Both the position numbers and the translations under genes were made by a program. From assembly GCF_000164865.1 (NCBI RefSeq), contig NC_014618.1:434001-498000 (forward strand): a stretch of 64,000 bases of DNA, given 5' to 3'. The notes beneath the pieces were generated by a model that worked only from the letters and a program-made list of their open reading frames with translations, was not told the DNA's origin and ran no database searches. Below, in pieces: positions 47,604-55,903 of the stretch; position 1 is the first letter of the stretch; each line of letters starts with the position of its first letter. This DNA is from [Enterobacter] lignolyticus SCF1 (GTDB lineage Bacteria > Pseudomonadota > Gammaproteobacteria > Enterobacterales > Enterobacteriaceae).

Positions 47604-50600
47604 GTGAGGCGTTTGCCGGGGATTATTCTGCTCACCGTTGCAACACTGATTGTCGCCGTCGCGCTGCTGGTGAGTGGCCTGCGTCTCGTTTTGCCGCATC
47701 TGAACGACTGGCGCCCGCAGCTGCTGGCGAAAATTTCGCAGGCCACCGGCCACCGGGTGGAGGCGTCTGAGCTTACGGCAAACTGGCAAAACTTTGGGCC
47801 GACGCTCGACGTTCGCGACATCAAAACCGAGCTTAATGACGGCGGCACGCTCTCGGCGCGGCGCGTGACGCTGGCGCTGGACGTCTGGCAAAGCCTCCTG
47901 CATATGCGCTGGCAGTTCCGCCAGCTCACCTTCTGGCAGCTGCAGATTCGCACCAACACGCCGCTGCAGCGCAATACCGAAGGCGAACCGCTGAAAACCG
48001 ATCGCATCGGCGATCTCTTTTTACGCCAGTTCGACCATTTCACCCTGCGTGACAGCCACCTGAGCTTCCTGACCCTTTCCGGGCAGCGGGCCGAACTGTC
48101 GATCCCACAGCTCACCTGGGTTAACGGTAAAAACCGTCACCGGGCCGAGGGCGAGCTCAGCCTGTCGAGTCTGACCGGGCAGCACGGCGTGATGAAGGTG
48201 CGCATGGATCTGCGCGATGAAAACGGTCTGCTGAACGAAGGGCGCGTCTGGCTGCAGGCCGATGATATCGACGTGAAGCCCTGGCTTGGCCGCTGGATGC
48301 AGGACAATATCGCGCTGACGTCGGCGCGGTTCAGCCTTGAGGGCTGGATGACGCTGGATAAAGGCGATATCGCCAGCGGCGACGTCTGGCTGAAGCAGGG
48401 CGGCGCCAGCTGGAAAGGCGACAAACGCACCCACGATCTTGTTGTCGATAACCTGACGGCCCATGTCTCCAGCGAGCAGGGCGGCTGGCAGTTCCGCATT
48501 CCGGATACCCGCATCGCGATTGACGGCAAACGCTGGCCGCAGGGCGCGCTGACCCTGGCCTGGTTCCCGAATCAGGCGGTGGGCGGTAAAGACCGCGCGC
48601 GAAGCGACGAGCTGCGTATTCGCGCCAGCAACCTTGAGCTGGGCGATATGACCGGCCTGCTGCCGATTGCGGCGAAGCTTTCGCCGTCGCTTGGCGATAT
48701 CTGGCAAACGATGCAGCCCAGCGGGCAGATTGACACGCTGGCGCTGGATATTCCGCTAAGCGCAACCGAGAAAACCCGTTTTCAGGCCGCGTGGAGCAAC
48801 CTGGCATGGAAGCAGTGGAAGCTGCTGCCGGGCGTGGAGCATCTTTCCGGGCGCGCGCAAGGCAGCGTTGAAAACGGCGCGCTGAACCTGACGGTGGCGC
48901 AGGCTAAAATGCCGTACGAAACCGTATTCCGCGCGCCGCTGGAGGTTGCCAAAGGCGTGGCCAACCTGCAGTGGGTGAAGAACGAAAAGGGTTTTATGCT
49001 CGATGGCCGCGATATTGACGTCCAGGCGACCGGCGTACGCGCGCACGGCGGGTTCCGCTGGCTGCAGCCGGAGGGCGACGAGCCCTGGCTTGGCATCCTG
49101 GCCGGTATCAGCACCAACGACGGCGGTCAGGCCTGGCGCTACTTCCCGGAAAACTTGATGGGCAAGGCGCTGGTGGATTACCTCAGCGGCGCCATTCAGG
49201 GCGGGCAGGCGGAAAACGCCACGCTGGTGTACGGCGGTAACCCGCATCTGTTCCCGTATAAGCACAACGAAGGGCAGTTTCAGGTGTGGGTGCCGCTGCA
49301 TAAGGCGACCTTTGCTTTCCAGCCCGACTGGCCTGCGCTGACGAACCTGGACATCAACCTCAACTTCCTTAACGACGGTCTGTGGATGCAGTCGGATAAG
49401 GTGGGGCTTGGCGGCGTCACGGCATCGAACCTGACGGCGAACATTCCCGATTATGCCGACGAAAAGCTGCTGATTGATGCGGATATCAACGGTCCGGGTA
49501 AGGCCGTCGGTCCGTACTTTAACGAGACGCCGCTAAAGGATTCGCTCGGCGCAACGCTTGATGAGCTTCAGCTGAGTGGCGATGTGAATGCTCGCTTACA
49601 CCTTGATATCCCGCTCAATGGCAAAAAGGTGCTGGCCACGGGCGATGTCCGCCTGAAGGACAACGATCTGTTTATCAAGCCGCTGAACAGCACCTTAAAG
49701 AACCTGCGCGGCCAGTTCAGCTTTGCCAATGGCGATTTGAAAAGCGGGCCGCTGACGGCGAACTGGTTTAATCAGCCGCTGAACGTCGGTTTCACCACGA
49801 CCGAAGGCGCGAAGTCCTATCAGGTATCGGTGAATATGGACGCCGACTGGCAGCCCGCGCGCACCGGTCTGCTGCCGAAGGCGATGGACGATACCCTTAG
49901 CGGCAGCGTGCCGTGGCAGGGAAATGTCGCTATCGATCTGCCGTACCACGGCAGCGTGAACTACAAGGTCGCGCTCACCGGCGATCTGAAAAATGTAAGC
50001 AGTCGCTTACCGGCTCCGGCAGACAAAACCGCGGGTAAACCGCTGCCGATGAAAATTAACGTCGACGGCGGTCTGAATCAATTTGATCTGACGGGCAATA
50101 TCGGCGGCAATAACCACATCAACAGCCGCTGGCTGCTGAATAAGAAGCTGACGCTGGATCGCGCCATCTGGGCGTCGGACAGCCGCAGCGTACCGCCGCT
50201 GCCGGATGCGGCGGGCGTTGAGCTGAATTTGCCGCCGATGGACGGCGCGCAGTGGCTGGCGCTCTTCCGCCAGGGGGCGGCAGACACCGTCAGCGGCGCC
50301 GCGGTCTTCCCTGAACAGGTGACGCTGCGTACACCGGCGCTGACGATGGCGGGACAGCAGTGGAACAACCTGAGCATCGTCTCGCAGCCGCAGGCGAACG
50401 GCACCCGGGTGGAGGCCCAGGGACGTGAAATCAACGCCACGCTGGCCATTCGCAATAACGCGCCGTGGCAGGCGACGATTCGTTATCTCTACTACAACCC
50501 GTCGGCGGTGTCGTCGAACAACCTGACGGCGGTAGATGCCGCGCCCGGCGATAAGCGAATTAGCTTCCGCGGCTGGCCCGATCTGCAGCTGCGCTGCGCC

Positions 50601-51404
50601 GAATGCTGGCTGTGGGGACAGAAATATGGCCGCATCGACGGGGATTTCGCGGTAAAAGGCGACACGCTTTCGCTGTCCAACGGTTTGATCGATACCGGTT
50701 TTTCTCGCCTGACGTCCGACGGTGAATGGGTGAACGCGCCGGGCGGCGAGCGGACGTCGCTCAAGGGCCGGGTAAAAGGTAAAAACCTGAATACGGCGGC
50801 TGATTTCTTCGGCGTTTCCACCCCGATTCGCGGCTCATCGTTTGATGTGGACTACGATTTGCACTGGCGCGCCTCGCCATGGAAACCGGATGTCGCGTCA
50901 CTGAACGGCATCCTGAAAACCACGCTGGGGAAAGGCGAGTTTACCGATATCAGCACCGGCCACGCGGGTCAGCTGCTGCGCCTGCTGAGCGTGGATGCTC
51001 TGCTGCGCAAACTGCGTTTTGATTTCAGCGATACCTTCAGCGAAGGCTTCTGGTTTGACTCCATTCACAGCACCGCGTGGATCAAAGACGGCGTGCTGAA
51101 TACGGACGATACCCTGGTGGACGGTCTGGAAGCGGATATTGCAATGAAAGGCTCCGTTGACCTCGTTCGCCGCCGGCTTGATATGGAGGCGATCGTTGCG
51201 CCGGAAATCTCCGCCACGGTGGGGGTCGCTACGGCGTTTGCCATTAACCCGATCGTCGGCGCGGCGGTCTTTGCCGCCAGTAAGGTGCTGGGGCCGCTAT
51301 GGAGCAAAGTCTCCATTCTTCGCTACCGCATTGTCGGCCCAATCGATCAGCCGCAGATCAACGAGGTGCTGCGTCAGGCGCGAAGCGACAACAAAAAGCA
51401 ATGA
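47604..51404 (+). CDS. yhdP: AsmA-like lipid-transport protein YhdP
   Basis: Very large inner-membrane-anchored periplasmic protein, 1266 residues as in E. coli. With TamB and YdbH it supports phospholipid transport to the outer membrane. It starts at GTG 47604 behind AAGGAGA with a membrane anchor (RLPGIILLTVATLIVAVALL), followed by an extended beta-rich body (AsmA/DUF3971 type) and a C-terminal AsmA-like region with a hydrophobic end. It follows rng by 37 bp and precedes tldD. Confidence 0.95.
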   Translation: MRRLPGIILLTVATLIVAVALLVSGLRLVLPHLNDWRPQLLAKISQATGHRVEASELTANWQNFGPTLDVRDIKTELNDGGTLSARRVTLALDVWQSLLHMRWQFRQLTFWQLQIRTNTPLQRNTEGEPLKTDRIGDLFLRQFDHFTLRDSHLSFLTLSGQRAELSIPQLTWVNGKNRHRAEGELSLSSLTGQHGVMKVRMDLRDENGLLNEGRVWLQADDIDVKPWLGRWMQDNIALTSARFSLEGWMTLDKGDIASGDVWLKQGGASWKGDKRTHDLVVDNLTAHVSSEQGGWQFRIPDTRIAIDGKRWPQGALTLAWFPNQAVGGKDRARSDELRIRASNLELGDMTGLLPIAAKLSPSLGDIWQTMQPSGQIDTLALDIPLSATEKTRFQAAWSNLAWKQWKLLPGVEHLSGRAQGSVENGALNLTVAQAKMPYETVFRAPLEVAKGVANLQWVKNEKGFMLDGRDIDVQATGVRAHGGFRWLQPEGDEPWLGILAGISTNDGGQAWRYFPENLMGKALVDYLSGAIQGGQAENATLVYGGNPHLFPYKHNEGQFQVWVPLHKATFAFQPDWPALTNLDINLNFLNDGLWMQSDKVGLGGVTASNLTANIPDYADEKLLIDADINGPGKAVGPYFNETPLKDSLGATLDELQLSGDVNARLHLDIPLNGKKVLATGDVRLKDNDLFIKPLNSTLKNLRGQFSFANGDLKSGPLTANWFNQPLNVGFTTTEGAKSYQVSVNMDADWQPARTGLLPKAMDDTLSGSVPWQGNVAIDLPYHGSVNYKVALTGDLKNVSSRLPAPADKTAGKPLPMKINVDGGLNQFDLTGNIGGNNHINSRWLLNKKLTLDRAIWASDSRSVPPLPDAAGVELNLPPMDGAQWLALFRQGAADTVSGAAVFPEQVTLRTPALTMAGQQWNNLSIVSQPQANGTRVEAQGREINATLAIRNNAPWQATIRYLYYNPSAVSSNNLTAVDAAPGDKRISFRGWPDLQLRCAECWLWGQKYGRIDGDFAVKGDTLSLSNGLIDTGFSRLTSDGEWVNAPGGERTSLKGRVKGKNLNTAADFFGVSTPIRGSSFDVDYDLHWRASPWKPDVASLNGILKTTLGKGEFTDISTGHAGQLLRLLSVDALLRKLRFDFSDTFSEGFWFDSIHSTAWIKDGVLNTDDTLVDGLEADIAMKGSVDLVRRRLDMEAIVAPEISATVGVATAFAINPIVGAAVFAASKVLGPLWSKVSILRYRIVGPIDQPQINEVLRQARSDNKKQ

Positions 51405-51490
51405 TTTGACGGGCGTAGTAAATTACCCCACTCTCAATAGATAAAACTGATTTTCCGCCCTGTTAGCGGTCACCGAAGAGTAGCAAAACG

Positions 51491-52936
51491 ATGAGTCTGA
51501 ACCTGGTAAGTGAACATCTGCTGTCGGCAAACGGCCTGAGTCATCAGGACCTGTTTGCCATACTTGGCCAACTGGCTGAGCGCCGTCTTGATTATGGCGA
51601 TCTCTATTTCCAGTCGAGTTATCACGAATCCTGGGTGTTAGAAGACAGCATCATTAAAGACGGTTCGTACAATATTGACCAGGGCGTCGGCGTTCGTGCG
51701 GTCAGCGGCGAGAAAACCGGTTTTGCCTACGCCGACCAGATAAGCCTGCTGGCGCTGGAGCAGAGCGCGCAGGCGGCGCGGACCATCGTGCGCGACAGCG
51801 GCGACGGGAAGGTGAAAACCCTGGGCGCCGTGGCCCATTCGCCGCTCTATACCAGTATCGACCCGCTACAGAGCATGAGCCGTGAAGAGAAGCTGGACAT
51901 CCTGCGTCGGGTGGATAAAACCGCTCGCGCCGCCGATAAGCGCGTGCAGGAAGTCACCGCCAGCCTGACCGGCGTCTATGAGCTGATTCTGGTGGCCGCC
52001 ACGGACGGTACGCTGGCGGCGGACGTTCGTCCGCTGGTGCGTCTGTCCGTCAGCGTGCAGGTGGAAGAGGACGGCAAGCGCGAGCGCGGCTCCAGCGGCG
52101 GCGGCGGACGCTTCGGCTACGACTATTTCCTGGCCGACCTCGATGGCGAGGTGCGGGCGGACGCCTGGGCGAAAGAGGCGGTGCGTATGGCGCTGGTTAA
52201 CCTCTCCGCCGTGGCGGCGCCTGCGGGTACGCTGCCGGTCGTGCTGGGCGCGGGCTGGCCGGGCGTGCTGCTGCATGAGGCGGTAGGGCACGGTCTGGAA
52301 GGCGACTTCAACCGCCGCGGCACCTCGGTCTTCAGCGGGCAGATGGGACAGCTGGTGGCCTCTGAGCTGTGCACCGTCGTGGACGACGGTACGATCGCCG
52401 ATCGTCGTGGCTCTGTGGCCATTGATGACGAAGGTACGCCGGGGCAGTACAACGTGCTTATCGAAAACGGCGTACTGAAAGGATATATGCAGGACAAGCT
52501 CAATGCGCGCCTGATGGGGGTTAACCCAACCGGCAACGGGCGGCGTGAATCGTATGCGCATTTGCCGATGCCGCGCATGACCAACACCTATATGCTGGCG
52601 GGCAAGTCCACGCCGCAGGAAATCATTGAATCCGTAGACTATGGGATTTATGCGCCGAACTTCGGCGGCGGCCAGGTCGATATCACCTCCGGTAAGTTTG
52701 TTTTCTCGACCTCCGAAGCGTACCTGATTGAAAAAGGCAAAGTGACCAAAGCGGTGAAAGGCGCAACGCTTATCGGCTCCGGCATTGAGGCGATGCAGCA
52801 GATCTCGATGGTCGGCAACGACCTGAAGCTCGATAACGGCGTCGGCGTCTGCGGCAAAGAGGGCCAAAGCCTGCCGGTCGGCGTAGGGCAGCCCACGCTT
52901 AAGGTGGACAACCTCACGGTAGGCGGAACCGCCTGA
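51491..52936 (+). CDS. tldD: Metalloprotease TldD
   Basis: TldD with TldE (PmbA) forms a zinc metalloprotease that degrades unfolded peptides and matures microcin B17. The 481-residue protein contains the metal motif HEAVGHGLEGD (HExxxH) near residue 262 and the C-terminal Gly-rich NFGGGQVDITSGKF. tldE is not in the window. A strong terminator follows. Confidence 0.97.
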   Translation: MSLNLVSEHLLSANGLSHQDLFAILGQLAERRLDYGDLYFQSSYHESWVLEDSIIKDGSYNIDQGVGVRAVSGEKTGFAYADQISLLALEQSAQAARTIVRDSGDGKVKTLGAVAHSPLYTSIDPLQSMSREEKLDILRRVDKTARAADKRVQEVTASLTGVYELILVAATDGTLAADVRPLVRLSVSVQVEEDGKRERGSSGGGGRFGYDYFLADLDGEVRADAWAKEAVRMALVNLSAVAAPAGTLPVVLGAGWPGVLLHEAVGHGLEGDFNRRGTSVFSGQMGQLVASELCTVVDDGTIADRRGSVAIDDEGTPGQYNVLIENGVLKGYMQDKLNARLMGVNPTGNGRRESYAHLPMPRMTNTYMLAGKSTPQEIIESVDYGIYAPNFGGGQVDITSGKFVFSTSEAYLIEKGKVTKAVKGATLIGSGIEAMQQISMVGNDLKLDNGVGVCGKEGQSLPVGVGQPTLKVDNLTVGGTA

Positions 52937-52943
52937 CGGCGAT

Positions 52944-52972
52944 AATGCCCGCGTTTTGCGGGCATTTTTTTA
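52944..52972 (+). terminator. tldD terminator directly before the FucR-like gene
   Basis: AATGCCCGC (52944-52952) pairs with GCGGGCATT (52958-52966) and runs into a stretch of seven T residues. Only 12 bp separate it from the GTG of the next gene, so that gene is either read by escape from this terminator or has a promoter inside tldD. Confidence 0.9.
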
Positions 52973-52984
52973 GGGAGAGGCGGT

Positions 52985-53704
52985 GTGAAAGCTGAGCGCC
53001 AACAGGCCATTCTTGAGCTTCTGCATCAGGCGCAGAGCCTGACGACCGAATCGCTGGCTGCCCGGCTGAACGTCAGTATCGAGACGATCCGCCGCGATCT
53101 CAGCGCCCTGCAGCAGCGCGGTATGATCCAGCGCAGCCACGGCCAGGCGAGGATTATCCGGCATGATAATCACAACAACGAATCCCCCTTCCAGACTCGC
53201 CTCAAGCGCCATTACGCCCACAAGTCAGATATTGCCCGACACGCGCTGGCGTGGATAGAACAGGGCATGACCATCGCCCTTGATGCCAGCTCCACCTGCT
53301 GGTTTCTGGCGCGCCAGCTGCCGGATATCGCGCTGACCGTCTTCACGAACAGCCATCCGGTTTGCGTCGAGTTAGGCAAGCGCGAGCGCGTGCAGCTCAT
53401 CAGTTCCGGCGGGCAGCTGCAGCGTCAGTTTGGCTATTACCTGAATCCGGCGCTGGCCTCGCAGCTTAAGGGGCTGGAAATCGATCTGTTTATTTTTTCC
53501 TGCGAAGGCGTGGATGGCGACGGTATCCTGTGGGATTCCAGCGAGCATAACGCCCGCTTTAAGTCGCTGTTGCTGAAGCGGGCGTCCCAGTCGCTCCTGC
53601 TGATGGATAAAAGCAAGTTCAACCGCGCGAGCGTGGTGCGCATTGGCCCGCTGAGCGAGGTCACGCACCTGGTTTCCGACGCGGAACCGGAGCTGGCGCC
53701 CTAA
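52985..53704 (+). CDS. DeoR-family regulator, FucR-like
   Basis: 239-residue transcription factor with an N-terminal DeoR helix-turn-helix (TTESLAARLNVSIETIRRDL, about residues 19-38) and a C-terminal sugar-phosphate-sensor domain (ALDASSTCWFLARQLPDI; LISSGGQLQRQFG; ESLLLMDKSKFNR-type end, here SLLLMDKSKFNRASV). It is closely similar to FucR, the L-fucose operon activator, but no fuc gene is nearby and E. coli has no gene at this place. Start is GTG 52985 behind GGGAGAGG. Its stop overlaps the aaeR stop by 3 bp on the other strand. Ligand and targets are unknown. Confidence 0.88.
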   Translation: MKAERQQAILELLHQAQSLTTESLAARLNVSIETIRRDLSALQQRGMIQRSHGQARIIRHDNHNNESPFQTRLKRHYAHKSDIARHALAWIEQGMTIALDASSTCWFLARQLPDIALTVFTNSHPVCVELGKRERVQLISSGGQLQRQFGYYLNPALASQLKGLEIDLFIFSCEGVDGDGILWDSSEHNARFKSLLLKRASQSLLLMDKSKFNRASVVRIGPLSEVTHLVSDAEPELAP

Positions 53705-54627
53705 ACTTTCCCACGGCTGCGCGCGTCCTGAAAAAGCTGTGAGACCTCCACAAAATAGTCGCTCAGCGCGTCGAGGCAGACCTGCACCTTCAGCGGCAGT
53801 TTATCCTTTTCGGTATACACGGCGTACACCGGGCGCGGGTCGGACTGGTAGCGGGACAGCAGGATCTCCAGCTCGCCCCGGTTGATCTCATCGATCACCC
53901 ACATCAGCGGCACGTAGGCGATTCCGGCGCCGGCGTTTAGCCAGCGGCTCAGCGTCATCGGATCGTTGGTGACGAAGCGGCCTTGCGGGGTAAGACGGGT
54001 GGCGATCCCCTCCGGGCCGATAAGCTCGAATTCATTGTATGGACGAACGCTATATTCAAGCCAGGAGTGGCTGGCGAGGTCGGCGGGCTTTTCCGGCGTC
54101 CCCGCCTGCTGCAGATAGCTTTTGGCGGCGCAGACGACCATCGGCATGGAGCCGATGCGCCGTGAAAACAGGCTTGAGTCCTGCAGCGCGCCGACGCGGA
54201 TGACGACATCCAGACCGTCGGCGATAAGGTCGGGCGCCGGGATGCCGGTGACCAGGTTGACCGTCAGTCCCGGGTACTCTTTCAGCATCTCGGCGGTGAT
54301 TTTTGCGAGCACATTTTGCGCCATGGTTGAAGAACAGCCGATGCGCAGCGTGCCGATGGGGGTGTTGTTAAAGGCGTAAAGCTGCTCGTGAACATCCTGA
54401 ACTTCATGCAGCATCCGGCGGCAGCCCTGGTAGTAGATTTTACCCGCTTCCGTCAGGCCAATGCTGCGCGTACTGCGGTTCAGGAGCTTGACCTGCAGCT
54501 CATCCTCCAGCCTGGAGACCGTCTGGCTGATGGAGGAAACGCTCATCTGTAGCTGCTTTGCGGCGGCGGTAAACGAGCCAAACTCAACCACTTTGGCGAA
54601 TACCGACATGCGTTTTAATCGTTCCAT
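53701..54627 (-). CDS. aaeR: LysR-family activator AaeR
   Basis: AaeR activates aaeXAB in response to aromatic carboxylic acids such as p-hydroxybenzoate. The 308-residue protein has the N-terminal winged helix (GSFTAAAKQLQMSVSSISQTVSRLE) and the periplasmic-binding-type effector domain. Divergent from aaeXAB, 127 bp apart; tail-to-tail with the FucR-like gene. One residue shorter than I recall for E. coli. Confidence 0.95.
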   Translation of the reverse strand: MERLKRMSVFAKVVEFGSFTAAAKQLQMSVSSISQTVSRLEDELQVKLLNRSTRSIGLTEAGKIYYQGCRRMLHEVQDVHEQLYAFNNTPIGTLRIGCSSTMAQNVLAKITAEMLKEYPGLTVNLVTGIPAPDLIADGLDVVIRVGALQDSSLFSRRIGSMPMVVCAAKSYLQQAGTPEKPADLASHSWLEYSVRPYNEFELIGPEGIATRLTPQGRFVTNDPMTLSRWLNAGAGIAYVPLMWVIDEINRGELEILLSRYQSDPRPVYAVYTEKDKLPLKVQVCLDALSDYFVEVSQLFQDARSRGKV

Positions 54628-54642
54628 TATTCACTCTGGCTT

Positions 54643-54664
54643 AAAAGTGATTTAGATCACACAT
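54643..54664. promoter_or_regulatory. CRP-like site between aaeR and aaeX
   Basis: AGTGA-TTTAGA-TCACA (54646-54661) matches the CRP consensus TGTGA-N6-TCACA in nine of ten core positions, with A/T-rich flanks. It lies about 90 bp before aaeX and 19 bp before aaeR, so it could act on both. Confidence 0.65.
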
Positions 54665-54754
54665 TATAGATAACCGACTCACAGTTACGTTAAAATACTG
54701 TTAGCTGAATAATAAAAGCATCGCTTCTCACCTGCTCTCTAAGTCAAGGTCAAC

Positions 54755-54958
54755 ATGAGTCTCTTTCCCGTCATTGTGATTTTCGGCCTCTCGTTTCCGC
54801 CGATCTTCTTTGAGTTGCTATTGTCGCTGGCCCTGTTCTGGCTACTGCGTCGGGTGCTGGTCCCTACCGGGATTTACGACTTTGTCTGGCATCCGGCGCT
54901 GTTCAATACGGCGCTGTATTGCTGCCTGTTTTATTTGATATCGCGCTTGTTCGTCTGA
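54755..54958 (+). CDS. aaeX: Small membrane protein AaeX
   Basis: 67-residue protein with two membrane segments (VIVIFGLSFPPIFFELLLSL and ALFNTALYCCLFYLISRLF), DUF1656 family. It is the first gene of the aromatic-acid efflux operon, 7 bp before aaeA. Its role is not shown; homologues accompany FUSC-type pumps widely. Confidence 0.95.
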   Translation: MSLFPVIVIFGLSFPPIFFELLLSLALFWLLRRVLVPTGIYDFVWHPALFNTALYCCLFYLISRLFV

Positions 54959-54965
54959 GGTCGTT

Positions 54966-55898
54966 GTGAAAACACTAACAACAAAAATTTCCCGTACCGC
55001 CATCACGCTGATTCTGGTGCTGCTGGCGTTCATCGCTATCTTTCGCGCCTGGGTCTATTACACCGAATCCCCGTGGACCCGCGACGCCCGATTCAGCGCC
55101 GACGTCGTGGCTATTGCGCCTGATGTCGCCGGGCTTATCACCGACGTTGAGGTCAAGGATAACCAACTGGTGCGTAAAAATCAGGTGCTGTTTACCATCG
55201 ATCAGCCGCGCTATCAGAAAGCGCTTGAGGAAGCCGATGCCGACGTTGCCTACTATCAGGCGCTGGCCTCCGAAAAGCGCCGCGAAGCGGGGCGTCGTAA
55301 TCAGCTTGGCGTTCAGGCCATGTCGCGCGAGGAAATAGACCAGGCGAACAATATTCTGCAGACCGTCGAGCATCAGCTTGCTAAAGCGCAGGCGACGCGG
55401 GATCTGGCGCGTCTGGATCTCGAGCGGACCGTGATTCGCGCCCCCGCCGATGGCTGGGTGACGAACCTGAATGTATATAGCGGTGAGTTTATAACCCGCG
55501 GCTCAACGGCGGTGGCGCTGGTAAAAAAAGACTCTTTCTACGTGATGGCCTATATGGAAGAAACCAAGCTGGAAGGCGTCCGTCCCGGCTACCGGGCGGA
55601 GATTACGCCGCTGGGCAGCAGCCGGGTTATCAAAGGTACGGTGGATAGCATGGCGGCGGGCGTGACGAATGCCAGCAGCAGCCGCGATGCAAAAGGCATG
55701 GCGACCGTTGACTCTAATCTTGAGTGGGTGCGCCTTGCCCAGCGCGTTCCGGTGCGTATTCGTCTTGATGCGCAGCAGGGGGAGCTCTGGCCTGCGGGCA
55801 CGACCGCGACGGTGATTATCACCGGCGAGAAAGACCGCGATACGCAACAGATGACCGTCTTCCAGAAGCTCGCCATGCGCCTGCGTGAGTTCGGTTAA
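54966..55898 (+). CDS. aaeA: Aromatic carboxylic acid efflux adaptor AaeA
   Basis: Membrane-fusion protein of the AaeAB pump for p-hydroxybenzoate and related acids. The 310-residue protein starts at GTG 54966, has one N-terminal membrane anchor (AITLILVLLAFIAIFRAW), a lipoyl/barrel-sandwich hybrid domain (APDVAGLITDVEVKDNQLV) and a coiled-coil hairpin (about 90-150). It is 5 bp before aaeB. Confidence 0.96.
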   Translation: MKTLTTKISRTAITLILVLLAFIAIFRAWVYYTESPWTRDARFSADVVAIAPDVAGLITDVEVKDNQLVRKNQVLFTIDQPRYQKALEEADADVAYYQALASEKRREAGRRNQLGVQAMSREEIDQANNILQTVEHQLAKAQATRDLARLDLERTVIRAPADGWVTNLNVYSGEFITRGSTAVALVKKDSFYVMAYMEETKLEGVRPGYRAEITPLGSSRVIKGTVDSMAAGVTNASSSRDAKGMATVDSNLEWVRLAQRVPVRIRLDAQQGELWPAGTTATVIITGEKDRDTQQMTVFQKLAMRLREFG

Positions 55899-55903
55899 TC
55901 GCG

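Noticed and set aside
47183..48115. Open frame antisense to rng and yhdP
   Set aside because: It bridges two certain genes on the other strand and has no family similarity.
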